Below, one piece after another: positions 34,873 through 43,343 of a stretch of DNA of 64,000 nucleotides (position 1 is its first letter; the number at the start of each line of letters is the position of its first letter). Source of the stretch: Gallibacterium trehalosifermentans (lineage in GTDB: Bacteria > Pseudomonadota > Gammaproteobacteria > Enterobacterales > Pasteurellaceae); contig NZ_JBHLWB010000004.1 in the NCBI RefSeq assembly GCF_042433055.1, forward strand, positions 62,001-126,000, given 5' to 3'. The notes under the pieces were generated by a model that did no database searches, was not told the DNA's origin, and was given only the letters and a program-made list of their open reading frames with translations. The position numbers and the translations under genes are program-made.

Positions 34873-34911
34873 CCATTATAGATAGCCAATTTAGTTAGGA
34901 AATTTATTGCG

Positions 34912-36441
34912 ATGTTAACTCAACATAAAAGAGCTTTATTTTGCCGTGATCCTCAATCAATAAATGATTATGCTACAGCGATGCAACAGGCAATTAACGC
35001 AGTTTGTCAATGGATGCAAAATGAACAGATGTACACAGGTGGTAGTATCCGTGAAATTCGTCCAACCATTCAATTTAATCCAACAGAAAATGGGCAAGGT
35101 ATTGAAAAAACATTAGAACATTTAGTCTCTATTTTTCTCAATCCAAGTTTAAAAGTACACCACCCACATTCATTAGCCCATTTACACTGCCCAACTATGG
35201 TGGCGAGCCAAATTGCAGAAGTATTAATTAATGCAACTAACCAATCTATGGATTCATGGGATCAAAGTCCAGCTGGGTCTATTATGGAAGAACAGCTCAT
35301 TGATTGGTTGCGACAAAAAGTCGGCTATGGCAAAGGGACGGGTGGGGTATTTACCTCTGGTGGTACGCAATCCAATTTAATGGGGGTGTTACTAGCACGA
35401 GATGCTTGTGTAGCTAAGCATTGGAAAAATGATGATGGTTCAGAATGGCTCGTGCAACAACAAGGATTACCCGCAGAAGCCTTACAAAAAGTAAAAATTA
35501 TCTGTTCTGAGAATGCGCATTTCTCTGTACAAAAAAATATGGCAATGATGGGAATGGGCTTCCAGTCAGTGGTAACCGTACCAACTAATGCCAATGCACA
35601 AATGGACGTCCTTGCTTTAGAGGAGACCTTAGCAAGATTAACTGAGGAGGGTAAGTTAATTGGTTGTGTGGTGGCGACAGCAGGAACAACAGATGCGGGG
35701 GCAATCGATGATATTAAAGCGATTAGCAAGGTTGTGCAAAAATACCAAACTTGGCTGCACATTGATGCCGCTTGGGGTGGCGCTTTATTACTTTCTAAAG
35801 ATTTTCGTCATTGGTTGGCAGGTTTAGAACAAGCAGATTCAGTTACACTTGATTTTCATAAGCATTTTTTCCAAACCATTTCATGCGGGGCATTTTTATT
35901 AAAAGAGGAACAAAATTTCCGTTTCATTGACTATAAAGCGGATTATCTCAACTCTGAATATGACGATGAATATGGCGTACCTAATTTAGTGGTGAAATCA
36001 TTGCAGACAACACGACGTTTTGATGCTTTAAAATTATGGTTTACTGTTGAAGCATTAGGTGAGAAGCTGTATGCCTCAATGATTGATCATGGTATCTATT
36101 TAGCTCGAGAAGTCAGTGATTATATCCGCTCACAGCCAGAGATAGAATTATTAGTCGAGCCACAATTTGCCTCAGTACTTTTCCGTATTAATCCACCAGA
36201 TTATCCACAAGCATTTATTGATACGTTAAATCAAAATATTGCAGATGAGTTATTTGCTCGTGGCGAAGCGAATATTGGTGTAACAAAAGTGAATGGGCAA
36301 CAAGCGTTAAAAATGACAACCCTGAGTCCAATAGCAACGCTTGAAAATGTAAAAGCACTTTTACAGCAATTAGTTGCAGAAGCAGATAGAATCAAAGACG
36401 CGATTGTGGAGGGGAGTTATATCCCACCAATCGCCTCTTAG
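34912..36441 (+). CDS. ddc: L-2,4-diaminobutyrate decarboxylase
   Basis: PLP-dependent group II decarboxylase of 509 residues making 1,3-diaminopropane. HPHSLAHLHCPTMVASQIAE and NATNQSMDSWDQSPAGS are near the N terminus, GVFTSGGTQSNLMGVLLAR is the phosphate-binding turn, WLHIDAAWGGALLLS holds the PLP-ring Asp/Ala, and SVTLDFHKHFFQ carries the PLP Lys near 315. Together with dat it is a known Pasteurellaceae/Vibrio/Acinetobacter pair. It has its own ribosome site and probably its own promoter, given the upstream terminator. Confidence 0.92.
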   Translation: MLTQHKRALFCRDPQSINDYATAMQQAINAVCQWMQNEQMYTGGSIREIRPTIQFNPTENGQGIEKTLEHLVSIFLNPSLKVHHPHSLAHLHCPTMVASQIAEVLINATNQSMDSWDQSPAGSIMEEQLIDWLRQKVGYGKGTGGVFTSGGTQSNLMGVLLARDACVAKHWKNDDGSEWLVQQQGLPAEALQKVKIICSENAHFSVQKNMAMMGMGFQSVVTVPTNANAQMDVLALEETLARLTEEGKLIGCVVATAGTTDAGAIDDIKAISKVVQKYQTWLHIDAAWGGALLLSKDFRHWLAGLEQADSVTLDFHKHFFQTISCGAFLLKEEQNFRFIDYKADYLNSEYDDEYGVPNLVVKSLQTTRRFDALKLWFTVEALGEKLYASMIDHGIYLAREVSDYIRSQPEIELLVEPQFASVLFRINPPDYPQAFIDTLNQNIADELFARGEANIGVTKVNGQQALKMTTLSPIATLENVKALLQQLVAEADRIKDAIVEGSYIPPIAS

Positions 36442-36471
36442 CTGAAAATAAATTGCGATAAAATGAAAAGT

Positions 36472-36497
36472 AAAAAGCCTGCATATGCAGGCTTTCT
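36472..36497. terminator. Bidirectional terminator between ddc and maoP
   Basis: Perfect 22-base palindrome AAAGCCTGCATATGCAGGCT plus TT (36474-36495) with A-rich and T-rich flanks. It separates the convergent ddc and maoP. Confidence 0.8.
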
Positions 36498-36519
36498 AAT
36501 TATCATAATGATAAATTGT

Positions 36520-36849
36520 TTAATCGGCGTTGTAATCATCAACGCTATCATTGGCTAACACACCTGAAAGTGTATAAACACGTTTTGTACGTGATACACG
36601 TGAACGATATTTATCCCAAGTCTTTTCAAAGAAGGTTTCTGCTGGGCGTTCGCCACGACAAAATGCAACAAATTGTTGTTCTTCTTCAGTAGCAGGTTGG
36701 CGAGAACCATTATCTAACTCAAGAAATGCTAAACCGTAAGTTTCTAACGCTTGAGACTCACGAATTGTGTAATCACCATGGCGAGCAAAGCCACGTGGAT
36801 AATTTTTATCATCAAAGAAACGACGGGTAACGGTAAAACTTTCAGCCAT
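36520..36849 (-). CDS. maoP: Macrodomain Ori protein MaoP (YifE, DUF413)
   Basis: 109-residue protein matching E. coli YifE/MaoP: MAESFTVTRRFFDDKNYPRG, RHGDYTIRESQALETYG, and a tail with TRKRVYTLSG-like residues (SRTKRVYTLSGVL). MaoP with the maoS site shapes the Ori macrodomain in E. coli. The frame is open to 36918, but MAESF at 36849 is the family start. It follows dsbA by about 70 bases on the same strand. Whether maoS exists here is not known. Confidence 0.9.
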   Translation of the reverse strand: MAESFTVTRRFFDDKNYPRGFARHGDYTIRESQALETYGLAFLELDNGSRQPATEEEQQFVAFCRGERPAETFFEKTWDKYRSRVSRTKRVYTLSGVLANDSVDDYNAD

Positions 36850-36918
36850 AATAAAATCCTTCACATTTAAAAACTCACGCAAAAAGTCGCATTTAAGCAA
36901 CTTTTTACGAGAAGTCAA

Positions 36919-37557
36919 TTATTTTTTTAATAAAAATTGGGTAAGGTCAACATAACGTTGTACAAATTCATCTAAAGTTTTGATATTTGAGAATCCGCTA
37001 TTGTTACCAGTTTCGATATGATATTTACCGTTAATATAGAAATCTGGTACACCACGGACTTTAAAGGATTCAGCGGTTTTTTCTTGTTTTACGACTAACG
37101 CATTTACTGCAAAACTGTTAATTGCGCCATCAAATGTCTTACCGTCAATACCATTCTCAATAAAAATCTGGCGAATATCTTCCATTGAATGTAAGCTATT
37201 TTTTCGTGCTGCTTCAAATAAAGGTGCGCGCACCTTATCCTCTTCGCCAATCGCCATTGCTAATGCCCAAGCACGGGTAAGATTTGCTGATTGAGCGCCT
37301 AAAAAATTCACGTGATATTGTTTAAACGTAACGCCTGTTGGTAAGGATTGCTTGATTTTTTCTGGAATTTGGTATTTCAATTCATAATCATAACAGTGCG
37401 GACAATAAAAAGAGAAAAATTGTATCACTTCTTTTTGTTCTGATTGCGGTAGGGTTAATGCAGAATAATCTTTACCCTCTGTAAAATTTGCCGCTGATAC
37501 AAATGGTGCAGTAATTGCAACTATCAAACTTGCCAATACAATCCACAATTTTTTCAT
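36919..37557 (-). CDS. dsbA: Thiol:disulfide interchange protein DsbA
   Basis: Periplasmic oxidase introducing disulfides into exported proteins (such as LptD, also in this window). 212 residues: signal peptide (LWIVLASLIVAITAPFVSAA, cleavage near 22), thioredoxin fold with active site FYCPHCYDYE near 50-59 and the cis-Pro loop RGVPDFYING near 170. It starts 10 bases after yihD, the yihD-dsbA order as in E. coli but without the srkA (rdoA) kinase gene between. Confidence 0.95.
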   Translation of the reverse strand: MKKLWIVLASLIVAITAPFVSAANFTEGKDYSALTLPQSEQKEVIQFFSFYCPHCYDYELKYQIPEKIKQSLPTGVTFKQYHVNFLGAQSANLTRAWALAMAIGEEDKVRAPLFEAARKNSLHSMEDIRQIFIENGIDGKTFDGAINSFAVNALVVKQEKTAESFKVRGVPDFYINGKYHIETGNNSGFSNIKTLDEFVQRYVDLTQFLLKK

Positions 37558-37567
37558 AATATACTCC

Positions 37568-37834
37568 TTATTTAATAATTCCTCTTGCTTTTAATAAAGC
37601 TGTTTTAAAATCTTCTTCATAGTCTTTTTTAATCCCTGGAATTGGCTCATTTTTATCTTTTCCTGCCATTTTGAGATGATAAATAATAATTTCATCACTC
37701 AACGTAGCCAATTCACCATTGAAATCTGCTTCTTGCGCGATTTTTTGTAAAATTTGGGTGAGATTAAGATCAGGATCTTTTGACCAATAGGGTTGTAATA
37801 GCTCCAAAACTTCATTTAAACGATGGCATTTCAT
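37568..37834 (-). CDS. yihD: YihD family protein (DUF1040)
   Basis: 88-residue conserved protein of unknown function. MKCHRLNEVLELLQPYWSKD, EIIIYHLKMAG and PGIKKDYEEDFKTALLKAR closely match E. coli YihD. The frame is open to 37861; MKCHRLN at 37834 is the family start. Always found next to dsbA and mobA in related genomes, as here. No catalytic motif can be seen. Confidence 0.9.
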   Translation of the reverse strand: MKCHRLNEVLELLQPYWSKDPDLNLTQILQKIAQEADFNGELATLSDEIIIYHLKMAGKDKNEPIPGIKKDYEEDFKTALLKARGIIK

Positions 37835-37910
37835 CTTGTAATTCCTCTCACTGTTTTGCACAGGTGTGCGATAATACCATTTAAATTTTTAATTGCCAAA
37901 AGAGATTGAT

Positions 37911-38498
37911 ATGCCAGAACAAATAACCGCAGTAATTTTGTGCGGAGGAAAAGCACAACGAATGAATGGTGCAGATAAAGGATTGCAACAACTCGCGAAT
38001 AAACCTTTATATCAGTGGGTTTATGAAGTTATTGCTCCACAAGTTGATCAAGTGATGATCAGTGCCAATCGTTCTCTTGCGCAATATCAGGAAAGTCATC
38101 TGCCAATTATTACTGACGCCATAACAGGTTTTTTAGGACCTTTAAGCGGTATGTTAACTGGATTACAACAGGCTAAAACGGATTGGGTACTATTTGTCCC
38201 TTGTGATACACCTTATTTACCAGTAAATTTAGTAGAAAAGCTAATGGCTTCTAGACAAGCTGATACTAATGTCATTTATGTAACTGATGGTGAACGAGAT
38301 CACCCAACCTGCTGTTTATTGCATAAGCATTTAATGCCTGCGTTAGAGGAATATTTACAGCAAGGGCAACGTCGAGTTTTAGGTTTTATGCAACAACATC
38401 ATTATCAAACGGTGGATTTTTCTACTGAGAAACACCATTTTATTAACATTAATTCACTTGATGAATTACAGTTTTATAGCCAACAAGAGGAAGCGTGA
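37911..38498 (+). CDS. mobA: Molybdenum cofactor guanylyltransferase
   Basis: Attaches GMP to molybdopterin to give the bis-MGD cofactor. 195 residues: GTP-binding VILCGGKAQRMNGADKGLQQL at the N terminus, metal site FVPCDTPYLP near 95-104, and TDGERDHPTCCLLH. ATG 37911 gives MPEQITAVILCGG; the earlier Met at 37893 adds six residues. Divergent from yihD across about 75 bases. The ACT-domain gene begins one base after it. Confidence 0.95.
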   Translation: MPEQITAVILCGGKAQRMNGADKGLQQLANKPLYQWVYEVIAPQVDQVMISANRSLAQYQESHLPIITDAITGFLGPLSGMLTGLQQAKTDWVLFVPCDTPYLPVNLVEKLMASRQADTNVIYVTDGERDHPTCCLLHKHLMPALEEYLQQGQRRVLGFMQQHHYQTVDFSTEKHHFININSLDELQFYSQQEEA

Positions 38499-38499
38499 A

Positions 38500-38772
38500 A
38501 TGAATCAATCTGTATTAACGGTAATCGGAAAAGACCGCATTGGCATTGTGTACGATGTGGCGAAATTATTAGCAGAACAACACATTAATATTCTCAATAT
38601 CAGTCAACAATTAATGGATAATTATTTTACGATGATTTTGTTGGTTGATACCACAGCATGTAAAAAGGATTATCAAACCCTTGCGGCGTATTGTACCGAA
38701 GAAGGGCAAAAACTTGGTTTAGATCTTCGCCTACAAAATACAGAAATTTTTAATGCAATGTATCGCATTTAA
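38500..38772 (+). CDS. ACT domain protein (UPF0237)
   Basis: 90 residues forming a single ACT domain: SVLTVIGKDRIGIVYDVAKL is the beta-alpha start, NILNISQQLMDNYFTMILLVD the central strand and helix. The UPF0237 family is usually next to UPF0210, as here (11 bases apart). The pair is suspected to be a regulator with an enzyme, but the reaction is not known. Start at 38500 after AGAGGAAG; the open frame upstream runs into mobA. Confidence 0.9.
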   Translation: MNQSVLTVIGKDRIGIVYDVAKLLAEQHINILNISQQLMDNYFTMILLVDTTACKKDYQTLAAYCTEEGQKLGLDLRLQNTEIFNAMYRI

Positions 38773-38783
38773 GGATTATCTCT

Positions 38784-40145
38784 ATGAGTAATAGCATTCA
38801 ATCTTATGAGATTTTAGAAACGTTGCGTATGGTGTCGGATCAAAACTTTGATGTTCGTACTATTACGATTGGGATCGATCTGCATGACTGTATTAGTGAT
38901 GATATTGAAATTTTGAACCAAAAAATTTATGACAAAATTGTGCGGATTGGTGGCGATTTGGTACAAACTGCACGTGAATTGTCTGCTAAATATGGGATCC
39001 CTATCGTTAATCAGCGAATTTCAGTAACGCCAATAGCGCAAATTGCAGCAGCGACAAAAGCAACCTCTTATGTTTCGGTGGCTCAAACGTTAGATCGTGC
39101 GGCAAAAGCAATAGGTGTCTCTTTTATAGGTGGTTTTTCCGCTCTTGTGCATAAAGGAATGAGTCCAGCCGATGAAGTTTTAATCCGCTCTATTCCTGAA
39201 GCAATGAAATTAACGGATATTGTGTGTAGTTCGATCAATATTGGTTCAACCAAAGCAGGAATTAACATGGACGCCGTGAAATTAGCGGGCGAGATGATTA
39301 AGCAAACTGCTGAAATGACCCCAGAGGGATTTGGCTGTGCCAAAATTGTGGTGTTCTGTAATGCGGTTGAAGATAATCCATTTATGGCTGGTGCTTTTCA
39401 TGGTTCTGGTGAGGGAGATGCCGTGATCAATGTTGGTGTTTCTGGTCCAGGTGTCGTGAAATCTGCCTTAGAAAATAGCCAAGCAACCACATTAACCGAA
39501 ATTGCCGAGGTGGTGAAAAAGACAGCATTCAAGATTACCCGTGTTGGTGAATTAATTGGGCAAGAAGCTAGTAAAAGGCTCGGGATTCCATTTGGTATTT
39601 TAGATTTATCATTGGCACCTACCCCAGCCATTGGTGATAGTGTGGCACGTATTTTAGAACAAATGGGATTGAGTGTATGTGGTACGCATGGTACAACGGC
39701 TGCGCTTGCATTATTAAATGATGCCGTGAAAAAAGGCGGTATGATGGCGAGTAGTTCAGTTGGCGGATTAAGTGGCGCATTTATTCCTGTTTCTGAAGAT
39801 GAGGGAATGATCGCTGCTGCGAAAGAAGGGGTTCTCACTCTAGATAAACTCGAAGCGATGACAGCGGTTTGTTCTGTTGGCTTGGATATGATTGCTGTAC
39901 CTGGTTACACTTCAGCTAGCACTATTTCAGGCATTATTGCTGATGAAGCAGCGATAGGTATGATTAATAGTAAAACAACGGCAGTACGCATTATTCCTGT
40001 GCCAAATAAAGATGTTGGCGAAATGGTAGAATTTGGTGGGTTGCTTGGTTATGCGCCAATTATGCCAGTGAAAGAGGGATCTTGTGAGCTCTTTGTTAAT
40101 CGTGGTGGACGTATTCCTGCGCCAGTGCAATCTTTAAAGAATTAA
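38784..40145 (+). CDS. UPF0210 (DUF711) family protein, PFL-like fold
   Basis: 453-residue protein of the UPF0210 family. MSNSIQSYEILETLRMVSDQ, RTITIGIDLHDCISDD, GCAKIVVFCNAVEDNPFMAGAF and GVSGPGVVKSALE are conserved family segments. The family is structurally related to pyruvate formate-lyase-type barrels, but it has no visible glycyl-radical motif. The enzymatic role is not established. It is the third gene of mobA-ACT-UPF0210 and is followed by a hairpin. Confidence 0.88.
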   Translation: MSNSIQSYEILETLRMVSDQNFDVRTITIGIDLHDCISDDIEILNQKIYDKIVRIGGDLVQTARELSAKYGIPIVNQRISVTPIAQIAAATKATSYVSVAQTLDRAAKAIGVSFIGGFSALVHKGMSPADEVLIRSIPEAMKLTDIVCSSINIGSTKAGINMDAVKLAGEMIKQTAEMTPEGFGCAKIVVFCNAVEDNPFMAGAFHGSGEGDAVINVGVSGPGVVKSALENSQATTLTEIAEVVKKTAFKITRVGELIGQEASKRLGIPFGILDLSLAPTPAIGDSVARILEQMGLSVCGTHGTTAALALLNDAVKKGGMMASSSVGGLSGAFIPVSEDEGMIAAAKEGVLTLDKLEAMTAVCSVGLDMIAVPGYTSASTISGIIADEAAIGMINSKTTAVRIIPVPNKDVGEMVEFGGLLGYAPIMPVKEGSCELFVNRGGRIPAPVQSLKN

Positions 40146-40158
40146 TCTATCCATTAAA

Positions 40159-40200
40159 AGGTTATCTCGTTATAGAGATAACCTCTAATTAAGATTTTTT
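40159..40200 (+). terminator. Terminator after the UPF0210 gene
   Basis: Perfect stem AGGTTATCTC (40159-40168) / GAGATAACCT (40175-40184), loop GTTATA, then a T run at 40195-40200 a few bases further on. Confidence 0.65.
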
Positions 40201-40319
40201 ACCGTATGGTTGCATTTTCAATCTCACAGCTTAGAATGAAAACTTTTCATCAAATAACACTTTTAGCCCATCTTGTTTGGTGCTAATACACAAAATTTCA
40301 TCATAATATCGAGATAACT

Positions 40320-43106
40320 ATGCCACAAATTGCAGAAAATCCTTTCGTCTTGGTTGACGGTTCTTCTTATTTATATCGTGCTTATCACGCAAATCTTCGT
40401 CTTGCTTTATCTAATTCTGCTGGTGAACCCACTGGGGCAATGTATGGTGTGTTAAATATGCTGAAAAGCCTATTAAAGCAAGTCCAACCAACCCATATTG
40501 CTGTCGTATTTGATGCAAAAGGCAAAACGTTTCGTGATGAAATGTTTGAGCAATATAAATCGCATCGCCCACCTATGCCAGAAGAGTTACGCCAACAAAT
40601 TCAACCATTACATCAAATGATTGAGGCATTAGGTTTACCATTATTAATCGTTGAGGGAGTTGAGGCTGATGATGTGATTGGCACACTTGCTAAACAGGCT
40701 TCGGCACAAGGTCGAGATGTATTAATTAGTACAGGCGATAAAGATATGGCGCAGCTAGTTGATGATCGTATTACTTTGATTAATACCATGACGAATACCA
40801 TTTTAGATCGGGAAGGTGTGATTGAAAAATATGGTATTCCGCCAGAATTAATTATCGATTTTCTCGCCTTAATGGGGGATAGCTCCGATAATATCCCTGG
40901 CGTTACTGGTGTAGGCGAAAAAACAGCACAAGGTTTATTACAAGGCATTGGTAATCTCGAAACTATTTATGCCAATTTAGATAAAGTTGCAGGATTATCC
41001 GTACGCGGAGCAAAAACGTTAGCCGAAAAGTTAGCTGCTGCCAAAGCAGATGCGGAGTTATCTTATAAACTTGCTACTATCAAAACTGATGTTGTGTTAG
41101 ATACCACTGTAGAGCAATTAACTTTACGTCCCGAAAATCGAGATCAATTAATTGAATATTTTGCTCGTTATGAATTTAAACGTTGGTTAAATGAATTACT
41201 CAACGATCAGCCACAACAGACAGATAAATCTGCTTCTGCTCTTTCTGTTGCCACTACAAAACATGCTCGCCCTGCCATCACGACAACAAAAGTTGAAGTT
41301 GATCGTTCACAATATCAAACCATTCTCACTGAATCACAACTTGCCGACTGGTGTGAGAAATTAGCGAAAGCAACGTTGTTTGCTATCGATACAGAAACTA
41401 ATAGCCTTGATTATATGCAGGCAAAATTAGTGGGAATTTCCTTTGCCTTAGAAAATGGAGAAGCAGCGTATTTACCATTACAACATCAATATTTAGCTTG
41501 CCCTCCGCAACTTGAACTCACTACGACGCTTGAACAATTAAAGCCGATTTTAGAAGATCCACGCATTAAAAAAATTGGACAAAATCTAAAATACGATCTG
41601 ACGATTTTCGCGCGTCATGGGATTGATTTACAAGGTGTAGCATTTGATACCATGTTGGAATCTTATACATTAGATAGTACGGGGCGCCACAATATGGACG
41701 ACCTTGCAAAACGTTATTTACAACATGATACAATCCATTTTGAAGAGATTGCGGGTAAAGGAAAAGGTCAACTTACGTTTGATCAAATTGAGATCCCTCA
41801 AGCAGCTGAATATGCTGCTGAAGATGCCGATGTAACGATGAAATTACATCAAGTATTGTGGCAACAACTGCAACAAACCCCAAGTTTACGTCAATTATTT
41901 TCTGATATTGAACTGCCACTTGCTCAGGTTTTAGCACGAATGGAACGTCATGGTGTCTTAATTGATAGCGATCTTCTCTATCAACAATCTCAAGAAATTA
42001 ATGCACGTTTAATCCAATTAGAACAACAAGCACACCAATTAGCAGGGCAATCATTTAATCTTGCCTCTACCAAGCAATTACAAGAGATCTTATTTAATCA
42101 ATTAGGGTTGCCAATTCTAAAGAAAACACCAAAAGGCGCACCTTCAACCAATGAAGAAGTATTAGAAGAGTTAGCTTATGAACATGAATTACCAAAATTG
42201 CTGGTCGAACATCGTGGTTTAAGTAAGTTAAAATCAACTTATACTGATAAATTGCCACAAATGGTTGATCCTGATACAGGGCGAGTGCATACCTCTTATC
42301 ATCAAGCGGTAACCGTTACTGGGCGTTTATCTTCTTCTGATCCAAATTTACAAAATATTCCAACCCGCAGTGAAGAGGGACGAAAAATTCGCCAAGCCTT
42401 TATTGCGCCAAAAGGGTATAAAGTGGTGGCAGCCGACTATTCACAAATTGAGTTACGCATTATGGCACACCTTTCAGGTGATGCGGGTTTAGCCTATGCG
42501 TTTTCTCACGGCTTAGATGTTCACCGTTCAACTGCGGCGGAAATGTTTGAGGTTCCATTAGAATCGGTTACTGCTCAACAACGTTATAGTGCTAAAGCGA
42601 TTAATTTCGGTCTAATTTATGGCATGAGTGCATTTGGGTTATCTCGTCAACTCAATATTCCACGTAATGAAGCGCAAACTTATATTGACCGTTATTTCCA
42701 ACGCTACCCAGGTGTAAAACAATTTATGGTAGATATTCAGGAAAAAGCCAAACAAGAGGGATTTGTTGAAACCTTATTAGGTCGCCGTCTATATTTGCCT
42801 GAAATCAATTCTAGTAATGCGATTCGTCGTAAAGCAGCAGAACGTGTCGCCATTAATGCGCCAATGCAAGGTACCGCCGCAGATATTATTAAAAAAGCAA
42901 TGATCGATCTTGATCAATTAATTGCTGATAAAGATGATATTCGTATGATAATGCAAGTGCATGATGAATTGATATTTGAAGTGAAAGAAGAAAAAGTGGC
43001 TGAATACCAAGCACTGATTAAACAAGTGATGGAAAATGCAGTCAAACTAACCGTGCCGTTAATTGTCGAAGTTAATGCGGGAGATAATTGGGATCAGGCG
43101 CATTAA
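40320..43106 (+). CDS. polA: DNA polymerase I
   Basis: Repair and Okazaki-fragment polymerase, 928 residues, three domains. 5' nuclease (1-290): VDGSSYLYRAYH, VFDAKGKTFR and DALMG-like FLALMGDSSDNIPGV. 3'-5' exonuclease (about 325-520): FAIDTETNSLD keeps the DxE metal residues, so proofreading looks intact, with YAAEDADVTMKL as the YxxxD motif. Polymerase (520-928): AADYSQIELRIMAHLSGD (motif A), RYSAKAINFGLIYGMS (O helix) and MQVHDELIFEV (motif C). A terminator follows. No Spot 42-like RNA is found downstream. Confidence 0.98.
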   Translation: MPQIAENPFVLVDGSSYLYRAYHANLRLALSNSAGEPTGAMYGVLNMLKSLLKQVQPTHIAVVFDAKGKTFRDEMFEQYKSHRPPMPEELRQQIQPLHQMIEALGLPLLIVEGVEADDVIGTLAKQASAQGRDVLISTGDKDMAQLVDDRITLINTMTNTILDREGVIEKYGIPPELIIDFLALMGDSSDNIPGVTGVGEKTAQGLLQGIGNLETIYANLDKVAGLSVRGAKTLAEKLAAAKADAELSYKLATIKTDVVLDTTVEQLTLRPENRDQLIEYFARYEFKRWLNELLNDQPQQTDKSASALSVATTKHARPAITTTKVEVDRSQYQTILTESQLADWCEKLAKATLFAIDTETNSLDYMQAKLVGISFALENGEAAYLPLQHQYLACPPQLELTTTLEQLKPILEDPRIKKIGQNLKYDLTIFARHGIDLQGVAFDTMLESYTLDSTGRHNMDDLAKRYLQHDTIHFEEIAGKGKGQLTFDQIEIPQAAEYAAEDADVTMKLHQVLWQQLQQTPSLRQLFSDIELPLAQVLARMERHGVLIDSDLLYQQSQEINARLIQLEQQAHQLAGQSFNLASTKQLQEILFNQLGLPILKKTPKGAPSTNEEVLEELAYEHELPKLLVEHRGLSKLKSTYTDKLPQMVDPDTGRVHTSYHQAVTVTGRLSSSDPNLQNIPTRSEEGRKIRQAFIAPKGYKVVAADYSQIELRIMAHLSGDAGLAYAFSHGLDVHRSTAAEMFEVPLESVTAQQRYSAKAINFGLIYGMSAFGLSRQLNIPRNEAQTYIDRYFQRYPGVKQFMVDIQEKAKQEGFVETLLGRRLYLPEINSSNAIRRKAAERVAINAPMQGTAADIIKKAMIDLDQLIADKDDIRMIMQVHDELIFEVKEEKVAEYQALIKQVMENAVKLTVPLIVEVNAGDNWDQAH

Positions 43107-43129
43107 TAAAGAAAAGCAGAATAGATTTA

Positions 43130-43164
43130 AATGAGGTTTTGTCAGACAAAACTTCATTTTTTTT
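43130..43164 (+). terminator. Terminator of polA
   Basis: Stem ATGAGGTTTTGTC / GACAAAACTTCAT (one mismatched pair) followed by a run of eight T. Confidence 0.85.
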
Positions 43165-43273
43165 ATGCGTTACAATAAATAATTGTTGCTTTGATAATGA
43201 TCTTGGCAGCATTTTCTTCAGTAACTTTTATCGTTGCTTTATTTATGATCGTTTTATTTATTTTGTCGGTCTA

Positions 43274-43308
43274 TAAAAAAATACCAGCCATTTTTCTGAC
43301 TGGTATTG
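43274..43308 (-). terminator. Terminator of pflB
   Basis: Read on the minus strand: ATACCAGTCA / TGGCTGGTAT stem with a run of T after it (43275-43281 on the plus strand is all A). It lies 36 bases downstream of the pflB stop. Confidence 0.8.
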
Positions 43309-43343
43309 TTCTATAAAGTAGCTTTTATAAGCTTATATCTAGA

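Noticed and set aside
39083..39838. Long minus-strand frames opposite the UPF0210 gene
   Set aside because: The plus strand encodes a well-conserved family over the whole span; the antisense frames have no start signals.
43165..43343. Possible Spot 42 RNA downstream of polA
   Set aside because: The position fits E. coli spf, but no Spot 42 sequence is present; the hairpins are the polA and pflB terminators.
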